Under the pieces are notes generated by a model. It searched no databases. It saw nothing but the letters and a program-made list of their open reading frames with translations, and was not told the DNA's origin. Positions 1-11,300 of a stretch of DNA of 64,000 bases are shown here, one piece after another. The position numbers and the translations under genes are program-made. The DNA is from Lepisosteus oculatus (lineage: Eukaryota; Chordata; Actinopteri; Semionotiformes; Lepisosteidae): NCBI RefSeq assembly GCF_040954835.1, contig NC_090718.1:12787532-12851531 (forward strand), read 5' to 3'. Within the stretch, counting starts at the first letter, position 1. Each line of letters opens with the position of its first letter.

Positions 1-9
1 GGTTAAGAC

Positions 10-345
10 ATCCATCCATCCACCTTCCAGACCGCTTCCTCTGGTTAAGGGTAGTGGGGGAGTCGGAGCCTATTCTGCCTAGCAACAGGCGCAAGACAGG
101 GCACACCCTGGCTGGAACGCCAGTCCACTGCAGAGCAGCTACACACTCACAACAGGGACAATTTTCCTAGAAGCCAAATGACCTACCAGTGTGTCTCTGA
201 GCTGCGAGACCCACTCGAACGCAGGGAGAAAGTACACATTTCCATACAGACAGCACGCCAAGTCCAGGATTGAACACAGGGTCCCAGTGCTGCCAGACAG
301 CAGTGCCACTGTGACCACTGCGCCCAAGGTTAAAACTACACGTGG
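10..345 (-). repeat. tRNA-derived SINE (family A), near full length
   Basis: Read on the minus strand it starts gggcgcagtggtcacagtgg (tRNA-like head), passes a B-box-like ttcaatcctg, and ends in a GGATGGATGGATG tail. The same body occurs at 6.6, 7.2, 8.5, 34.4, 40.4 and 49.0 kb. Confidence 0.8.
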
Positions 346-2481
346 GAAAATTACAGTCCCAGCACTCCACTGACACAGCCTTATGGATGAGGCCAGCACA
401 GTGCTCTATACTCTAGTGGGAGCACAACACAGTCACTCCAGTGTGCAGACTGGAGCAGGGCGTCATGCATGGGTGAAACCTATAGTAACAAGTATTAAAG
501 TATATGAAACGAAATACGAACCGAATTAAAAAATGATAGAAAATAAAGTAATCTTTAAAACAATACCTTACGTATTCCTATGAATGTTACAGCCAAGAGC
601 CGGGACATTATTGTCAGAAACCTTTTGGAGTACATCTAATTATTTTGAAAAAAACCATGTTCCATAGTGATTTCATACACATCTTTATTTTGTAGATCTT
701 TGTACAAAGCAAGGAAAACGGGTGCATGCCTGATTTACTTGAAAATTGTTTGTTGTTTTTTTGGAGCTACACGCGTTGTGTAACGCAGTAATTACACAAG
801 CATGACAGAAAACAGGGCACTTTTTTTTAAACCGTGCGTGGAGGAACCGGCAGATTACAGGACCGTGAAAGTGCAAAAAAAAGAGTTGATACAAAGAAAA
901 TGGTCAAGATTTAATAAAGCAACCATTTTAATATTTAAATATAATTAAATGGCAAACCTGGCAAATGCTTCCAGCCAAATCCAGTCAGAGTCCATATACT
1001 GTACCAGTACTAATTCCCAGATTCCACTTTAAAGACTGAGGTTCGAAGATTATCATTCAAAAAAAAAAAACCTGCCCGTGAAAACACGGTAGAATTGTTC
1101 ATTTGCTTGACGTTTCCTTCTTCTTGTGCACCGACTTGCAAATTACTTAACCAGCATCCTGCAGCCTGAACAGTGTTACAAAACTCACCGCAACCCATGA
1201 CGTCAGAAGAGCGAGACAGAAACTTCCAAGAGCCAATTAAAGCGCTCAATTCGGTGCCCATCTCATATGTACACTACATGCATGCACACGTGGTGCCGGT
1301 TCGATGCGATCAATCGCTGAGGTTTAGAAGCAGGCGAGAGACGCTTGAGGGTGCACAAGCGACGATACTGTGTGTGGAGGGGGTTATTGACAAGAGAATT
1401 CTGCGGCTCCCCACGATGAGTGAAATGAAAGCAGCAGATGACATTAAGACTCATTTACAGTGTGTTTTCGGTTGGCTGCCGCCCCTGTTGAACTGTTTTG
1501 CGGAAGGAAGCAAAAGGGGCTCAATGCCCGTCTCGGCACTGTTATTTCATTTGCTAAACACAACAGGAAGTAAACTTTGCAGGCTGCTAGGGGAAGTATA
1601 AACGTCGACAGTCCCGAAATCTCGGTTTGCATTGCTCATGATTCGGTCACAGGTAGAGTTTTCAACGCGGTGAGTTGCTTGTGCTGTGAACCCTCATCTT
1701 CTCGTTTTTTGTACTTTAGCAGCATTTTAATATGGGAAGAAACTGGGGGGGAAACTCCAATACGTTTTCGGTACCAGCAGGCAATAGGTGTGCTGAGGGT
1801 TCTAGTCCCTGTCATCACACGACTCTTTTTAAAATACAAAATGTTAAGTTCTGGAAGTCGGAGACTTCATGAACCTCACTTTTGGTATGAGGCGTCGGAA
1901 GGCGAGAGAGAAAAAAAAAGCAAAAGTATGATTTTTAATTGTAACGGATCTAAAAAAAAAAAGGCAGAAGGAATCCTGCAGGAAAAAACTGACACGTCAC
2001 GAGGAGATATAGTTCTGAAAGCAACAGTCGGGTATACTCGATCCGTTGGTAATATTGCCTCGATATCCTATGTAGAAAACAATGGTCTAACGTTACTCCC
2101 TACTTTAATAAGATGGAAATGCAATATAATAATAATAATAATTGCTTACACTTATATAGCGCTTTTCTGGACACTCAACTCAAAGTGCTTATTGATATTG
2201 CCTGAACACTTGAAAAGTATCAAAGCAAAATATGTATGTGAACTGAGAGTTCTGATTTGTAGCAACCGCTGTTTATCTTTTTTTGGATACCTTTTCTCCC
2301 TTCTTTGTATTATGTGATATAAAATCCAGTACAAGTGCTTATTAATGAAGAAAGCTTAGTAGTCCACTTCTGTTTCTAGCGTGTGAGCAGGGAGCAGGTA
2401 ATTGTACTGTACACTTGGGCTGGTGAGAGTTACGGGCCCCTGCTAGGAGACCTTTAATTTCTCTCTGCATCTGTCTTGCAG
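346..2481. other. Upstream flank of TIRAP, no gene recognised
   Basis: A/T-rich DNA with a GC-richer part at about 1170-1400. Open frames at 1173-1601 and 1577-2317 have no homology that I recognise and no splice support. It must contain an upstream untranslated TIRAP exon or the promoter lies beyond the window. A LINE tail lies at 2127-2200. Confidence 0.4.
2127..2200 (-). repeat. L2-type LINE 3' tail fragment
   Basis: On the minus strand it reads aaagcgctatataagtgtaa then AATTATTATTATTAT, the standard L2-like terminus with a trinucleotide tail. It is 3' end only. Confidence 0.6.
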
Positions 2482-2526
2482 GAACAATTAACAACATACA
2501 GACGTCTCCCACTGGAAGCATGTCCT
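2482..2526 (+). CDS. TIRAP: TIRAP exon with start codon (7 coding bases)
   Basis: The acceptor is tcttgcag ending at 2481 and the donor CT|GTAAGT begins at 2527. Positions 2482-2519 are 5'UTR. ATG at 2520 has A at -3. The exon contributes only Met-Ser and one base of codon 3, which the exon at 3090 completes as Phe. Joining gives [16 protein letters not shown], matching the W-plus-basic start expected of TIRAP. The acceptor implies at least one further noncoding exon upstream, which I could not place. Confidence 0.72.
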
Positions 2527-4759
2527 GTAAGTCACACGTATGCTCATTCTATCACTGCCTGGTATTTCTTATCCACAGAATACAGTTTTAGTCTTCCATC
2601 CATGAGCAGCAATATCAATAGACAGTTTTGATGGGCACGCACCCACTTCATCATTTAGCATTCAAATGTGCAGACTTCCAACAATTCTCACATTTTATGC
2701 ACAGGGGTTCCCATGACTGTCACCATCTGTCACGAATGAGGATCAAGCCATTTGAAGGAGATCTTTAAAGGGCAGGACCCCAACTGATCCCCCCCCCCAC
2801 TTCCTGCTGGACTGAGCTTTAAAGAATTTAGGAACAAGTAAAGGTTTATTCCAGGCTGAAAAGAGAAAAAAAACACAACGTTTCGGCTGTGGGGTCTTCT
2901 TCGGGTGTCTTCTCGCGAACGGTCGAAAGGGTGTGTTTCCTTTCTTCTCTTTTCAGCCTGGAATAAGCCTTGACTTGTTCCTCTGCAGCCTACGCACGCT
3001 GACGCCGCTCCCGACTTGAAATAATTGACTCGGCTGGGGATGGTTCGGCACAAAAGGGCTTCTCCCAACGCGTTCTTCCTTTCCACCAGTCAGCCTCTGG
3101 CGCATCCTCCCCCGCAGAAAGAGAGGCTCTGCTCCAGGCTCCTCGGCAGATGAGAAAGAGCCCCCCGCGGCATCACGCTCGTCCTCCTCCTCCTCCTTCG
3201 CGGACTACTCCTCCTTGGCTTCCCCGTCATCCTCCTGGTCTCCGATGCCGGACCTGCGGAGCAGCGCCCGGTGGAGCCGGGATTACGACGTGTGCGTGTG
3301 CCACAGCGAGGCCGACGTCTCCGAAGCCCAGCTCCTGGTCTCCCACCTCGAGGCTCGGCAGCCCCCGCTGCGCTGCTTCCTGCACTGGCGCGATTCGGCC
3401 CCGGGGGGCGCCGTCCCCACCGAGCTCTTCCGGGCGGTGAGCAGCAGCCACTGCTGGGCCGTGCTCATCACCCGCAGCTTCCTCGGGGACCCCTGGTGCA
3501 GGTACCAGGTGCACCAGGCCCTGGCCGAGGCGCCCATGGCCGACGGGAGGCTCATTCCCATCATGCTCCAGCTGCCGCGCGCCGAGTACCCCGACGAGCT
3601 GCGGTTCTACTACTACATTGACGTCACCCTGGACCGCGAGAGGGGCTACGGCCTGGTGTACAAGAGTGTGCTGAGCTGTGAGTCAGCGTAGCGCCGCGCT
3701 TTCCCCAACGGAGAGAGGGGGGGCCCCGCAGTCGAGGGACTGGCCCCGGCACAGAGGCGGGGCAGCGTGGTCCAGGTGTTCCTGGTTCGAGCTCGTGTCA
3801 CTGGCCAAGCTGGGACCAGGTTAAGTGGCCAGCGGCACAGTTATCAGAGCACCGCCAGGAGCTCCCCCCCGGGCTCGTAGTGCACCAGCAGCTCCTGTGA
3901 CGTCAGGCTTGGAGTGACGTCAGTAAGAGACACGCTGCCTCTCCTATTGACACTAACTCTCTTGTCCGGCGCTGGGCAGCTCGAGACGGGTGGGGGGGTC
4001 AGAGGAGTGTAGAAACGGGTTCATTCTCTCCCCTTGCAGGTGTAACCGGCGCCTCGAAATTGACTGTGCACCTTGATTATTACTTCTTTTTTGTGAAACG
4101 GGAATGACGATTCCCGTGTTACGTTTACAATTCAGCCTGGGGAAACTACCGTTAGCATTAAAATGTCGTGTTAGCACCCAAACGATAAAAATATTTTTTC
4201 CCCCAGTTGCGTACTAGTACAAGTAAGATTGTATTAACTATTATTTATTAAAGCAACCATTTACCGATAATATGATAACACTGAAATATTTAAGACATCT
4301 TTGCTAAGATGTTGCTGGCCAAAACATCGAACTTTTTAAAAAAACATTTCTGCGTGTATATTACCGTCTTACAATTTCACACGGTTTAGTGGTATGACGC
4401 GGAGGTCGTGTGGAAGCCATGCTCCTCTGTTTAAGAAATATCATCTCTTTACTGTAGACCTGCTGAAGGTGTGTAAAACCGACGGCAACAGTCGGAGCTC
4501 CGGCCGGCACAGCTGCCCAGACTCCCAGCGCTCCCTAGCGGTCGACGGGCTGTCCGACCTCGCCCCTCGCAGGGTGCAGCCCTGCTCCGGAACAGCGACG
4601 CCTTCCCCCTCGGAGCCGGAGCTCCTACACAACCCTGGGTCCCCCCAGCCGGGCGGAGATGCGGCAGGAGCCGGGGACTCGCAGGCAAACGCCTCTAAAC
4701 GAGAAAGACCGAGACCGCCGATCTGCCCGACCCGGATGGCGAGAGACGCCGTCGGGTGA
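2520..4759 (+). CDS. TIRAP: TIRAP (Mal), TIR-domain adaptor; three coding segments
   Basis: Coding parts are 2520-2526, 3090-3677 and 4458-4759. Phases match (1 then 1) and give 298 aa. TIRAP is the sorting adaptor that binds membrane phosphoinositides and brings MyD88 to TLR2/TLR4. A basic, hydrophobic N-terminus (W6, then R11-R12-K13-R14) resembles the lipid-binding start of mammalian TIRAP. A Ser-rich linker covers about residues 16-55 and the TIR domain about 66-203. Visible TIR features are [11 protein letters not shown] at 66-76, the BB loop RDSAPGG at 103-109 with the key proline P107, [10 protein letters not shown] at 133-142, and PDELRF at 170-175, matching the human TRAF6-binding PPELRF. 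The last helix is completed by the third exon (VLSYLLKV), like human VMRYLQTL. It lies immediately upstream of DCPS, as in human. An unusual Pro/Ser-rich tail of about 95 residues follows the TIR domain. Identity is very secure; the first and last exon assignments are by inspection only. Confidence 0.9.
2829..3045. repeat. Repeat with GCCGAAACGTTG core and inverted ends, in TIRAP intron
   Basis: The arm at 2830-2866 (aggaacaag...agagaa) is repeated in inverse at 2946-2984. Between them, on the minus strand, is agccgaaacgttgtg. A conserved tail tgttcctctgcagcctacgc follows. Related copies are at 29.16 and 52.6 kb. It fills much of the 563-bp intron. Confidence 0.65.
3090..3677 (+). CDS. TIRAP: TIRAP exon with linker and most of the TIR domain
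   Basis: The acceptor is ctttccaccag ending at 3089. It is the only nearby AG that restores the phase set by the start-codon exon. The donor AGCT|GTGAGT begins at 3678. The exon encodes residues 4-198: basic N-terminus, Ser-rich linker and TIR boxes 1-3. Reading through the donor gives a stop at 3689-3691 after only CESA, so retention of this intron would truncate the last TIR helix. The exon is far richer in GC than its flanks. Confidence 0.9.
4458..4759 (+). CDS. TIRAP: TIRAP terminal coding exon with long C-terminal tail
   Basis: The acceptor atctctttactgtag ends at 4457. Two bases complete the split codon TAC (Tyr199), and [10 protein letters not shown] follows, finishing the TIR helix that in human reads VMRYLQTLS. 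The frame then stays open through a Pro, Ser, Gly and Arg-rich stretch to TGA at 4757-4759. Matching phase and helix continuity support the splice. Coding status of the distal ~90 residues rests only on the open GC-rich frame. Confidence 0.72.
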
Positions 4760-5740
4760 TGGAAGTTACCTCCTGGGGAGACGGGAGAAGGGTATCGCAT
4801 GAGAGAGCGTGGCTTCTGTGGGAGACAGACATATGTAAGGGGGATACGATTGTGGGGCAGATAACACGGCTGAGATTACCCTTTCTGCCTACCGATAAAA
4901 TATTGCAGGCAAAGAAAAAAAAAACGGAACGAACTGTCTTTTCATATTTATTTCGGTTCCTCGCCAGGAGTTAGTTTGTGTAATGCACATGAAGACAAAA
5001 TTAATAGGAAGACGCAATTGCTGATTAACACCTCATTTCTCGCAATTGTAACACTTAAGTAAACCTGACATTCAAGATTGCGCGTCTACTACGCACAAAC
5101 AGTGCTTGTGCGAGTCTTGTTGTTGTTCTGGACATGCAAATATAATACTTAAACCTGACATTTGAGAATTGCGCGTTTCCTACAGGCAATACGACATGCG
5201 CACTTTGAAAGGGGATACAGATTTCCACGGCATACTGAATTCGACACGACACGGCTGAACTTGTACACAGCCGGAGAAATAAGCTGAGCAAGTAAAGGTT
5301 AAGTTCGGCTATTTCCTGTCGTTTTAAATATGGGCATTGACATAACCGTGTCGAGCGAATGTACGTTACAGAAACTGCCTTTGCTTAAAGGTATCACTGG
5401 TGACATTGTTTACAGAAATAAACATTGAAGTTTATTGAGTTGCACCTTTCTTTTTCAAGCATCGTTAGAGCTGTCGTTTATTTTGAGGACAAGCGACAGA
5501 TTTGTAGAAGGAAAGAGTGGCTGGTTTTATCTAAAATACTTACAGAACATAATGTGTGGTTGATTTCTGCTAGTCGTAATGCATCACCGACTCTCATCTC
5601 AAACACTTTTTTGTTTTGTTGTTGGTTTTTTTTTTTTGTCCGTGTGACGGAAACCGCCACGACGCGCACTTCCCTTTATCATGAATTACACGGACTTGCA
5701 GTTACAATAAAATAGGGTTGTCACGTATGCATACAGAAAA
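4760..5740. other. TIRAP 3'UTR and short spacer
   Basis: No second gene is seen here. The stretch holds the probable TIRAP 3'UTR. It also contains two similar pieces around 5063-5090 and 5150-5185 sharing aaacctgacattyragattgcgcg (given as a degenerate pattern), i.e. a short local duplication. I found no SINE or LINE signature. Confidence 0.5.
5417..5422 (+). terminator. Candidate TIRAP polyadenylation signal
   Basis: AATAAA lies about 660 bp after the TIRAP stop. A second AATAAA is at 5706-5711. Either would place TIRAP's 3' end within about 650 bp of the DCPS start codon. Choice between them is not possible from sequence alone. Confidence 0.45.
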
Positions 5741-6053
5741 GGCCCAGTTTCACAAATGATCAATCCGGACAAGTCGCTGCTTGCCGAGGACGTAAATGGG
5801 CAATGCGAGGTGCTCACGTCACATCATTTAAAAAAAAAAAGGGTAAAAGCTTAGTTATTGGTGCAATTAGGCATTGAGGATCAGAACTGGGCGCTGTGGT
5901 CTTGCAGAGCAAGATGCCGCGCTGTTTTCAAAGACAGGCCTGTGTGGGGCGCTCTTGCAAAGGGCCTCAGTGCAGCCGGAGAGCTCCCGGGTTCCTCGGC
6001 GCCTCTTTGTTAGTCGCAGAGGATTGGCTGTGTGCAGGCTTTTCAAAACCGTG
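5740..6053 (+). promoter_or_regulatory. DCPS promoter and 5'UTR region
   Basis: A CpG-rich segment leads into exon 1. It contains a CRE-like half site in gctcacgtcac near 5812 and an A tract at 5830-5840. The start codon sits in GTGATGGCGGAC, a YY1-like ATGGCGG element often found at housekeeping starts. There is no clear TATA box at a plausible distance. DCPS is broadly expressed in other vertebrates, consistent with a CpG promoter. The transcription start is not determinable here. Confidence 0.5.
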
Positions 6054-6257
6054 ATGGCGGACGCGAAGAAGCGGAGGAGGGACAGCGAGGTGGACTGCCC
6101 GGGCGCGGATGGGCAGGACGGACAGGAGCACCGCAGCGCCGAGGCCCCGGGTGACGGGGAGCCCGGGTCCGAGTCCGGGTGTGTGCTGGCCGGGTTCCGC
6201 ACGGAGAGGGTGTTGCGGGAGTCGGCGCGGGAGAAAACCATCTTTCTCCAGGGGAAG
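6054..6257 (+). CDS. DCPS: DCPS exon 1
   Basis: ATG has G at -3 and +4. The exon encodes residues 1-68: the NLS-like start, an acidic and Gly-rich variable stretch, then [21 protein letters not shown], recognisable DCPS. The donor is AAG|GTACAG, phase 0. The frame is open upstream of 6054 but has no ATG, so this start is the natural one. Confidence 0.93.
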
Positions 6258-8283
6258 GTACAGGACAAGTGTATTGCACTAACCATAAACAAGACCGTGT
6301 TATCATTTAGGACTTTTATTCATGCCTCGCAAATGTACGGCAGGGACCGAGGTGGGGAAAAAAAAGAGACTCTTCAACTTAAGAATGAAAGCTTCAGCAA
6401 AATCAGGCGAGGCGATGAATGTGCGGCTGAGACCTTCTTATCCTGGTCCTGGAGATTCCCAGTCGTTGGTAACCTGCTTTTAAAGTTTCAGCTCCCGTCC
6501 GATTAGTGATACAAGCCATCTGTTTAATTAAAAGCACTCTGGTGCTCGAGGGCAGAAAAGTTAGGTTTTGGTCTCGGATGATCTCTAAACTGTGCAGCAC
6601 GGCGGTGCAGGGTTAAGCATGTACGACTTCGTAGTGCTGTGGCGCTGGATTCAATCCCAGGAGTTGTACTGTGTGTGGAGTCTGTTTGGTCTCCCCACGT
6701 GCCCCATGTAGTTAATTGGCTTCTGGAAAAATTGGCCCTGGTGTGTGAGTGTGTGTGTCTGTGTGTCCTGCGATCTAGTCCAGAGTGTATCCAGAAATCT
6801 GATCTTGGTCTATTAAGTGTTGACTGACTTAAATTAAGAAATGGTGCTTGCCTGTTGCCTATTTACCGTAGGTATTTACATGTACAGCACATATTGACAG
6901 GTGTATTAACCACTCTAGATTGCAGTTTCATATTTGCTTTCTACTACTCTACAAATTTCTTGGAAGTGAATTAGTTAAACACTTTGCACGTTATAAAAAA
7001 GCGGGAACAACTGGTTACAAGTTATTGCCTTTATTGCCATATTAGGTTAAAATAAAGAGTTATTTTAAGTAGCGGTCTGAGGCACTAGAGGATTCTAGTT
7101 GAAAGTTTTTGCTTAGAACTCATTAGGACCTGTGATAAGCCCTGTATTCCAAACATTGTTTAGTTAACCACTTTTTTTTTTCTTTGAATGCTTTTGTCCT
7201 CCTGGCAAGCAATAGCCACAAGGCAAGGTCCAGCCTGGATGGGACAGCAGTCCACAGGACACACACAAACACACTTGGGTTCAAACCAAGGTCAGTTTTT
7301 TTAGAAGCCAACCAATGAACCAGTATTTCTTTGGACTGTGGGAGGAAACTCATGTGAAGGGGGGGGAACATCCAGACTCCACACAGACAGCACCCCAGGT
7401 CCAGAATTGACCCCAGGGCCCTAGGGCTGCAAGACGGTAATGCTAACCACTGCGCCATCGTGCCAGCCTGAACACTTTTGTCATGAACAGAATTATGCAA
7501 AAAGAGCACAAGTCTTAGAACAGTATTGTAAGGAACAGATTGAGAACTGTTAAATAAGGTTTACTATATCCAATTCCATTCTGAAAGCAAAGCATCACTG
7601 CTAACAAAATGTCTGTTAAAATCCTGAAAAATATTTTTCTAAAATATGTTACTGTAGTTCAGTATTATTGTAGTGCAGTGGTAAAATAAGCTATAGTTTT
7701 TTTTTACAATAGAACCATTTTAACTGGATACATCTTATGGATAATATATACCTCTTCATAACATTCACCTGTTAGCTGTATGACGGAGACATTATTCAAA
7801 AGGGGTCTTAAAATTCAATCTCGGATTTTTTGCATCCAAAGGTTACATTCCACAAGATTTTGCAGGAAGAGTATTAACCTTCAAAGTAAATTTCTCTTGT
7901 TTTTGTCACATTCCTTTCTTTAATTTATACACGTCACTTACTATCAGACCACTGTAGAGTCTCAGAAGTTAGTTGTAATTGAGGAATAAAAAACTGGGAA
8001 AAGTTCTCAGAGAATCAGAGTAATTCAATAACTGTCTTCAATTTTGTGGCGCTTATGGCCAAATGTGAGTCTCTTTCAATTTCAATGTTTCTATTATTAA
8101 AGCTAGTATATGTATGTGGAGGAAAAGTGTTTGTACACAAATATCCACGAAACGTTCTCTTGTTTTATAAACTTAAAATATGTTTTTATAACAAAGTCAC
8201 AATTTTGTTAGAATTCAACACAATAAACTTCCTGATGAACATTAAGGTTCCCAGTGGTTCCTGGTGACCCACACACTATTTTG

Positions 8284-8319
<36 letters not shown>

Positions 8320-11300
8320 TTTCAACTGTTTGTTCCCAGCTGTGAATCATGCTGTAGCTTTGACAGTTTGTATTTTGTAAGTGAAATAAAATCCCAAACT
8401 TGTGACCGCAAATATTCCAGTGATGCAACTTTTTTGTTCAAATAAGAGCTGTGTGGGTCACCAGGGTCAGGACTGGGAACCACTGATATATTTTTTTCAT
8501 CTATCCATCTGTGCCCTCCCTGCTTCTCCCAGTACGGGGTCGCAGGGAATCTGGGAAGCAAAGGGCGCAAGGCAGGGTACACCCTGGACAGGACGCCAGT
8601 CCATTGCCGGACACGCACACACAGACACACACTCACACCAGGGCCAGTTTTCCCTGACCCTGCTAACCACTGCGCCATAGCGCTGTTCTTTTTTCGGCTC
8701 TTTCAATATGAAAAACAACAGTTGAAGCACCTTTTTGTCTTGTAGGTTAAATAGTTTTTGTTCAGAAAATGACATGCCTTTTTGCCCCGTTAGTTCACCG
8801 TGAGGGACACCTAAATGAAAATGAAGCATCATCAGAATATTGCTTCTGTCTTTGATAAAAGTTCCTGACCAAATGAATTATGAGATAAATCTCCTAACTG
8901 AGAGCCACGTTTGTTTCTTAACTGGAATTAAAACTTGTTTATTCGTGGTGGTGGTGGTGGTTCTGAGGTGTGACGTGAAATGGTGTGAACGATTTTTTCC
9001 CCAAAGCTTTATTGAACAACAACTATTGCAGACAAAGGAGAAAATGTATCCAATAAGGTGAAGTGAACAAAAAAAAACTACACAGAAGACGTTGTTACCA
9101 GTTTGAACACAATTATTTAAAAGTCGTACATCCATCAATCGTTTTTGCCTCATTATTTATTTATATTTTCATACGCCGAAAACGAGACCCTGCAGTTAAT
9201 TTAGTAACCGCCAGGTGGCGCTTGTAACTGTGCTATAGAGCTACCGGCCGGGATGCATCCGGTAGTTTTTGTGCCCGTGGGCATCCCTTTTGTCGAAGTA
9301 ACGAAATTGCACATTTTGTGAACGCTTGAGTGGCATTTAAGCGGTACGAAATAAACAAGTGTTTAAGGGGACTCATCTGACGAACCTGGGTGACGAATGG
9401 GAGGAATTACCCCTGGGCTCTCAGAAAACAGATCCGAATCCCCCCCACATTAAAACATTTAAACCACTTTCATGTTTTTGTTTTCAGAATTTATTTTTCC
9501 CCCCACTATCGTTCCTGGGTGCAAATTGTTCTAATTCTTCACTGTTACTGGGGCAATTTACAGGATAAACTAAAACACGTCCGTTTAAGCCGTTTTCAGG
9601 TGCGTTTTTAAAACCGCTAATGCTTCACATTAATTTATATTAAAATTTAGTAACTTTTAACATTACTATGTCCTATTGAATTATGTCCAGCTACATTTTT
9701 CACAGTTATTGTTCTTTTCTACCTATTAATGGTTCTGTTTTCTGTGCTACAGTGATTTAAGGTTCCAGCTGAGTTCTACAGCTCCAGTGCTAATTGATAA
9801 GTTAATTGGTCTTCTTGCCTGTTTAGACTTTTAGTTGAACTTTTCTTCGGTCGGTACAGGGTTTCAGAAACGCTGAGTTCTGTTTTCAACAACTTTTCCT
9901 GCACTTGTTTCCCATCTCCCTGACCGAACAGCTGGTACTAGTTGACCAGTTAATGACAAACGGCCGTGAACAGACAGGTGGGGGTGAGAAGCATTGTTCA
10001 CATGCAAAATGAGTGTTTTTCCTGCTGCAGTGGACAAACTGGTTGCTTACACAGGGCAGGGCAGGTTTCGGCAGTTCCGAAGTTCTGAAACTCCAATATT
10101 GCTTTTCGGGTTGATACGAGTGGGTTGAAATCACGTTTGATATTTTAAGGGTTGAACGCACGATTACAAATACCAATCGGTCAAAGTGCATTTATCATAT
10201 GCACAACAATACAGCGTGATCTTATCCCTTAAATACGCCCTCTATAGAAGATTGGAAATGCATTGGCCCGTCATTAAGAACTGGCCTGGAACAGGATCCA
10301 GAAGACATGGTGTTCATTTACATCATTGTAAAAGGGAATTAGTTTACAGCTGGCTTATTTGGTTAAATAAAGGAATTTTTTTTTGACTGAGTAATAAACC
10401 TGAATCTACAGTTGTGGCAGGCAGGGTTGTGTGAGCTGGCTCTCCTGTGTATATTTACATAGCTGTCGGTCTTCTCTAGTGTGATTTCTCTTGGGCTGGC
10501 TCTGTCGTCTTAAACCCAGGGTGCCTCTCTCCAGGTCCAGCGTGGGTTGTAGGTCTGTTTAGAACAGCTGCAGTCCTTGACAGCCATCGAGTCCACTTCG
10601 CGCAATAATGAGCTCACTGTGCTCGTTAGGAGCCGAGCTGGAATAAAAGCCTGCAGACACGTCCACACTCCGGGGTTAAAGTTGAGCAACACGTTGAAAA
10701 GGCTCTTGTTGTCTGGTAGGAGGCGAGAGATGAGATCAGGGATGACTGCAACATGAAACTTGATCTCTAGAATCAGAATCGCAGAGGCATGAATTTCACA
10801 GAATGAACACCCCATGAAACGGTCTCGATGGGGGGGTCAGTACATACTGAATACATTTTTTTTGTCCCCCTTGTTTCTTCATCCGCCTTGCTGTTGGCCG
10901 CGTCCCCAAAGTTGGCGGAGCAGGAGGCGGTGGTGATCCTGGAGAAGACCCCCATCCAGAAGGACGCCCTGGAGGAGCTCTTCCGGAGCTCCCGTCTGGA
11001 GCTGGAGATGAGGAACGACATCTACAGCACCTATTACCTGCGGCCGCCCGCCCATCTCAGTGGTGCGTCTCAGAGAAAACCCTTCTCCGGCGGGGGGGAT
11101 CTCTCGGAGTTTGATTATCGGGAATATTTCTCAGTCATTCGGGGGGGGTTGGAGTGAAGGGTAATGCACTGGTTAACTCTGGAAGGTGTTGAAAGAATAT
11201 GTGCTCATTAACTGGGTGTGGTTTTCTCCGTGTTTATGCAGTTTCAAGTGGATTTGCCAAATGTACCCGAGCGCAGGGAAATCCTGGCTTGTGCATTTCC

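Larger units (their letters stand above)
6258..10911. other. DCPS intron 1
   Basis: A 4.65-kb intron. It holds three family A SINEs, an (ATA)n microsatellite and a CTCF-like site. The rest is A/T-rich with no coding exon that fits the flanking phase 0. Confidence 0.85.

Noticed and set aside
1173-2317. Two long plus-strand open frames upstream of TIRAP
   Set aside because: They consist of low-complexity and A/T-rich translation, lack recognisable domains or splice support, and run into the L2 tail.
3283-3564. Minus-strand open frames across the TIR exon
   Set aside because: Shadows of the GC-rich TIRAP coding exon.
3118-3691. Alternative acceptor at 3117 for the TIRAP TIR exon
   Set aside because: It would need a phase-2 upstream exon; the start-codon exon at 2482-2526 is phase 1 and fits 3090 exactly, adding the expected basic N-terminus.
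5874-6053. In-frame N-terminal extension of DCPS resembling an Arg-rich targeting peptide
   Set aside because: The open frame begins at TTG; there is no ATG between 5874 and 6054, and the ATG at 6054 has a good context and matches other DCPS starts.
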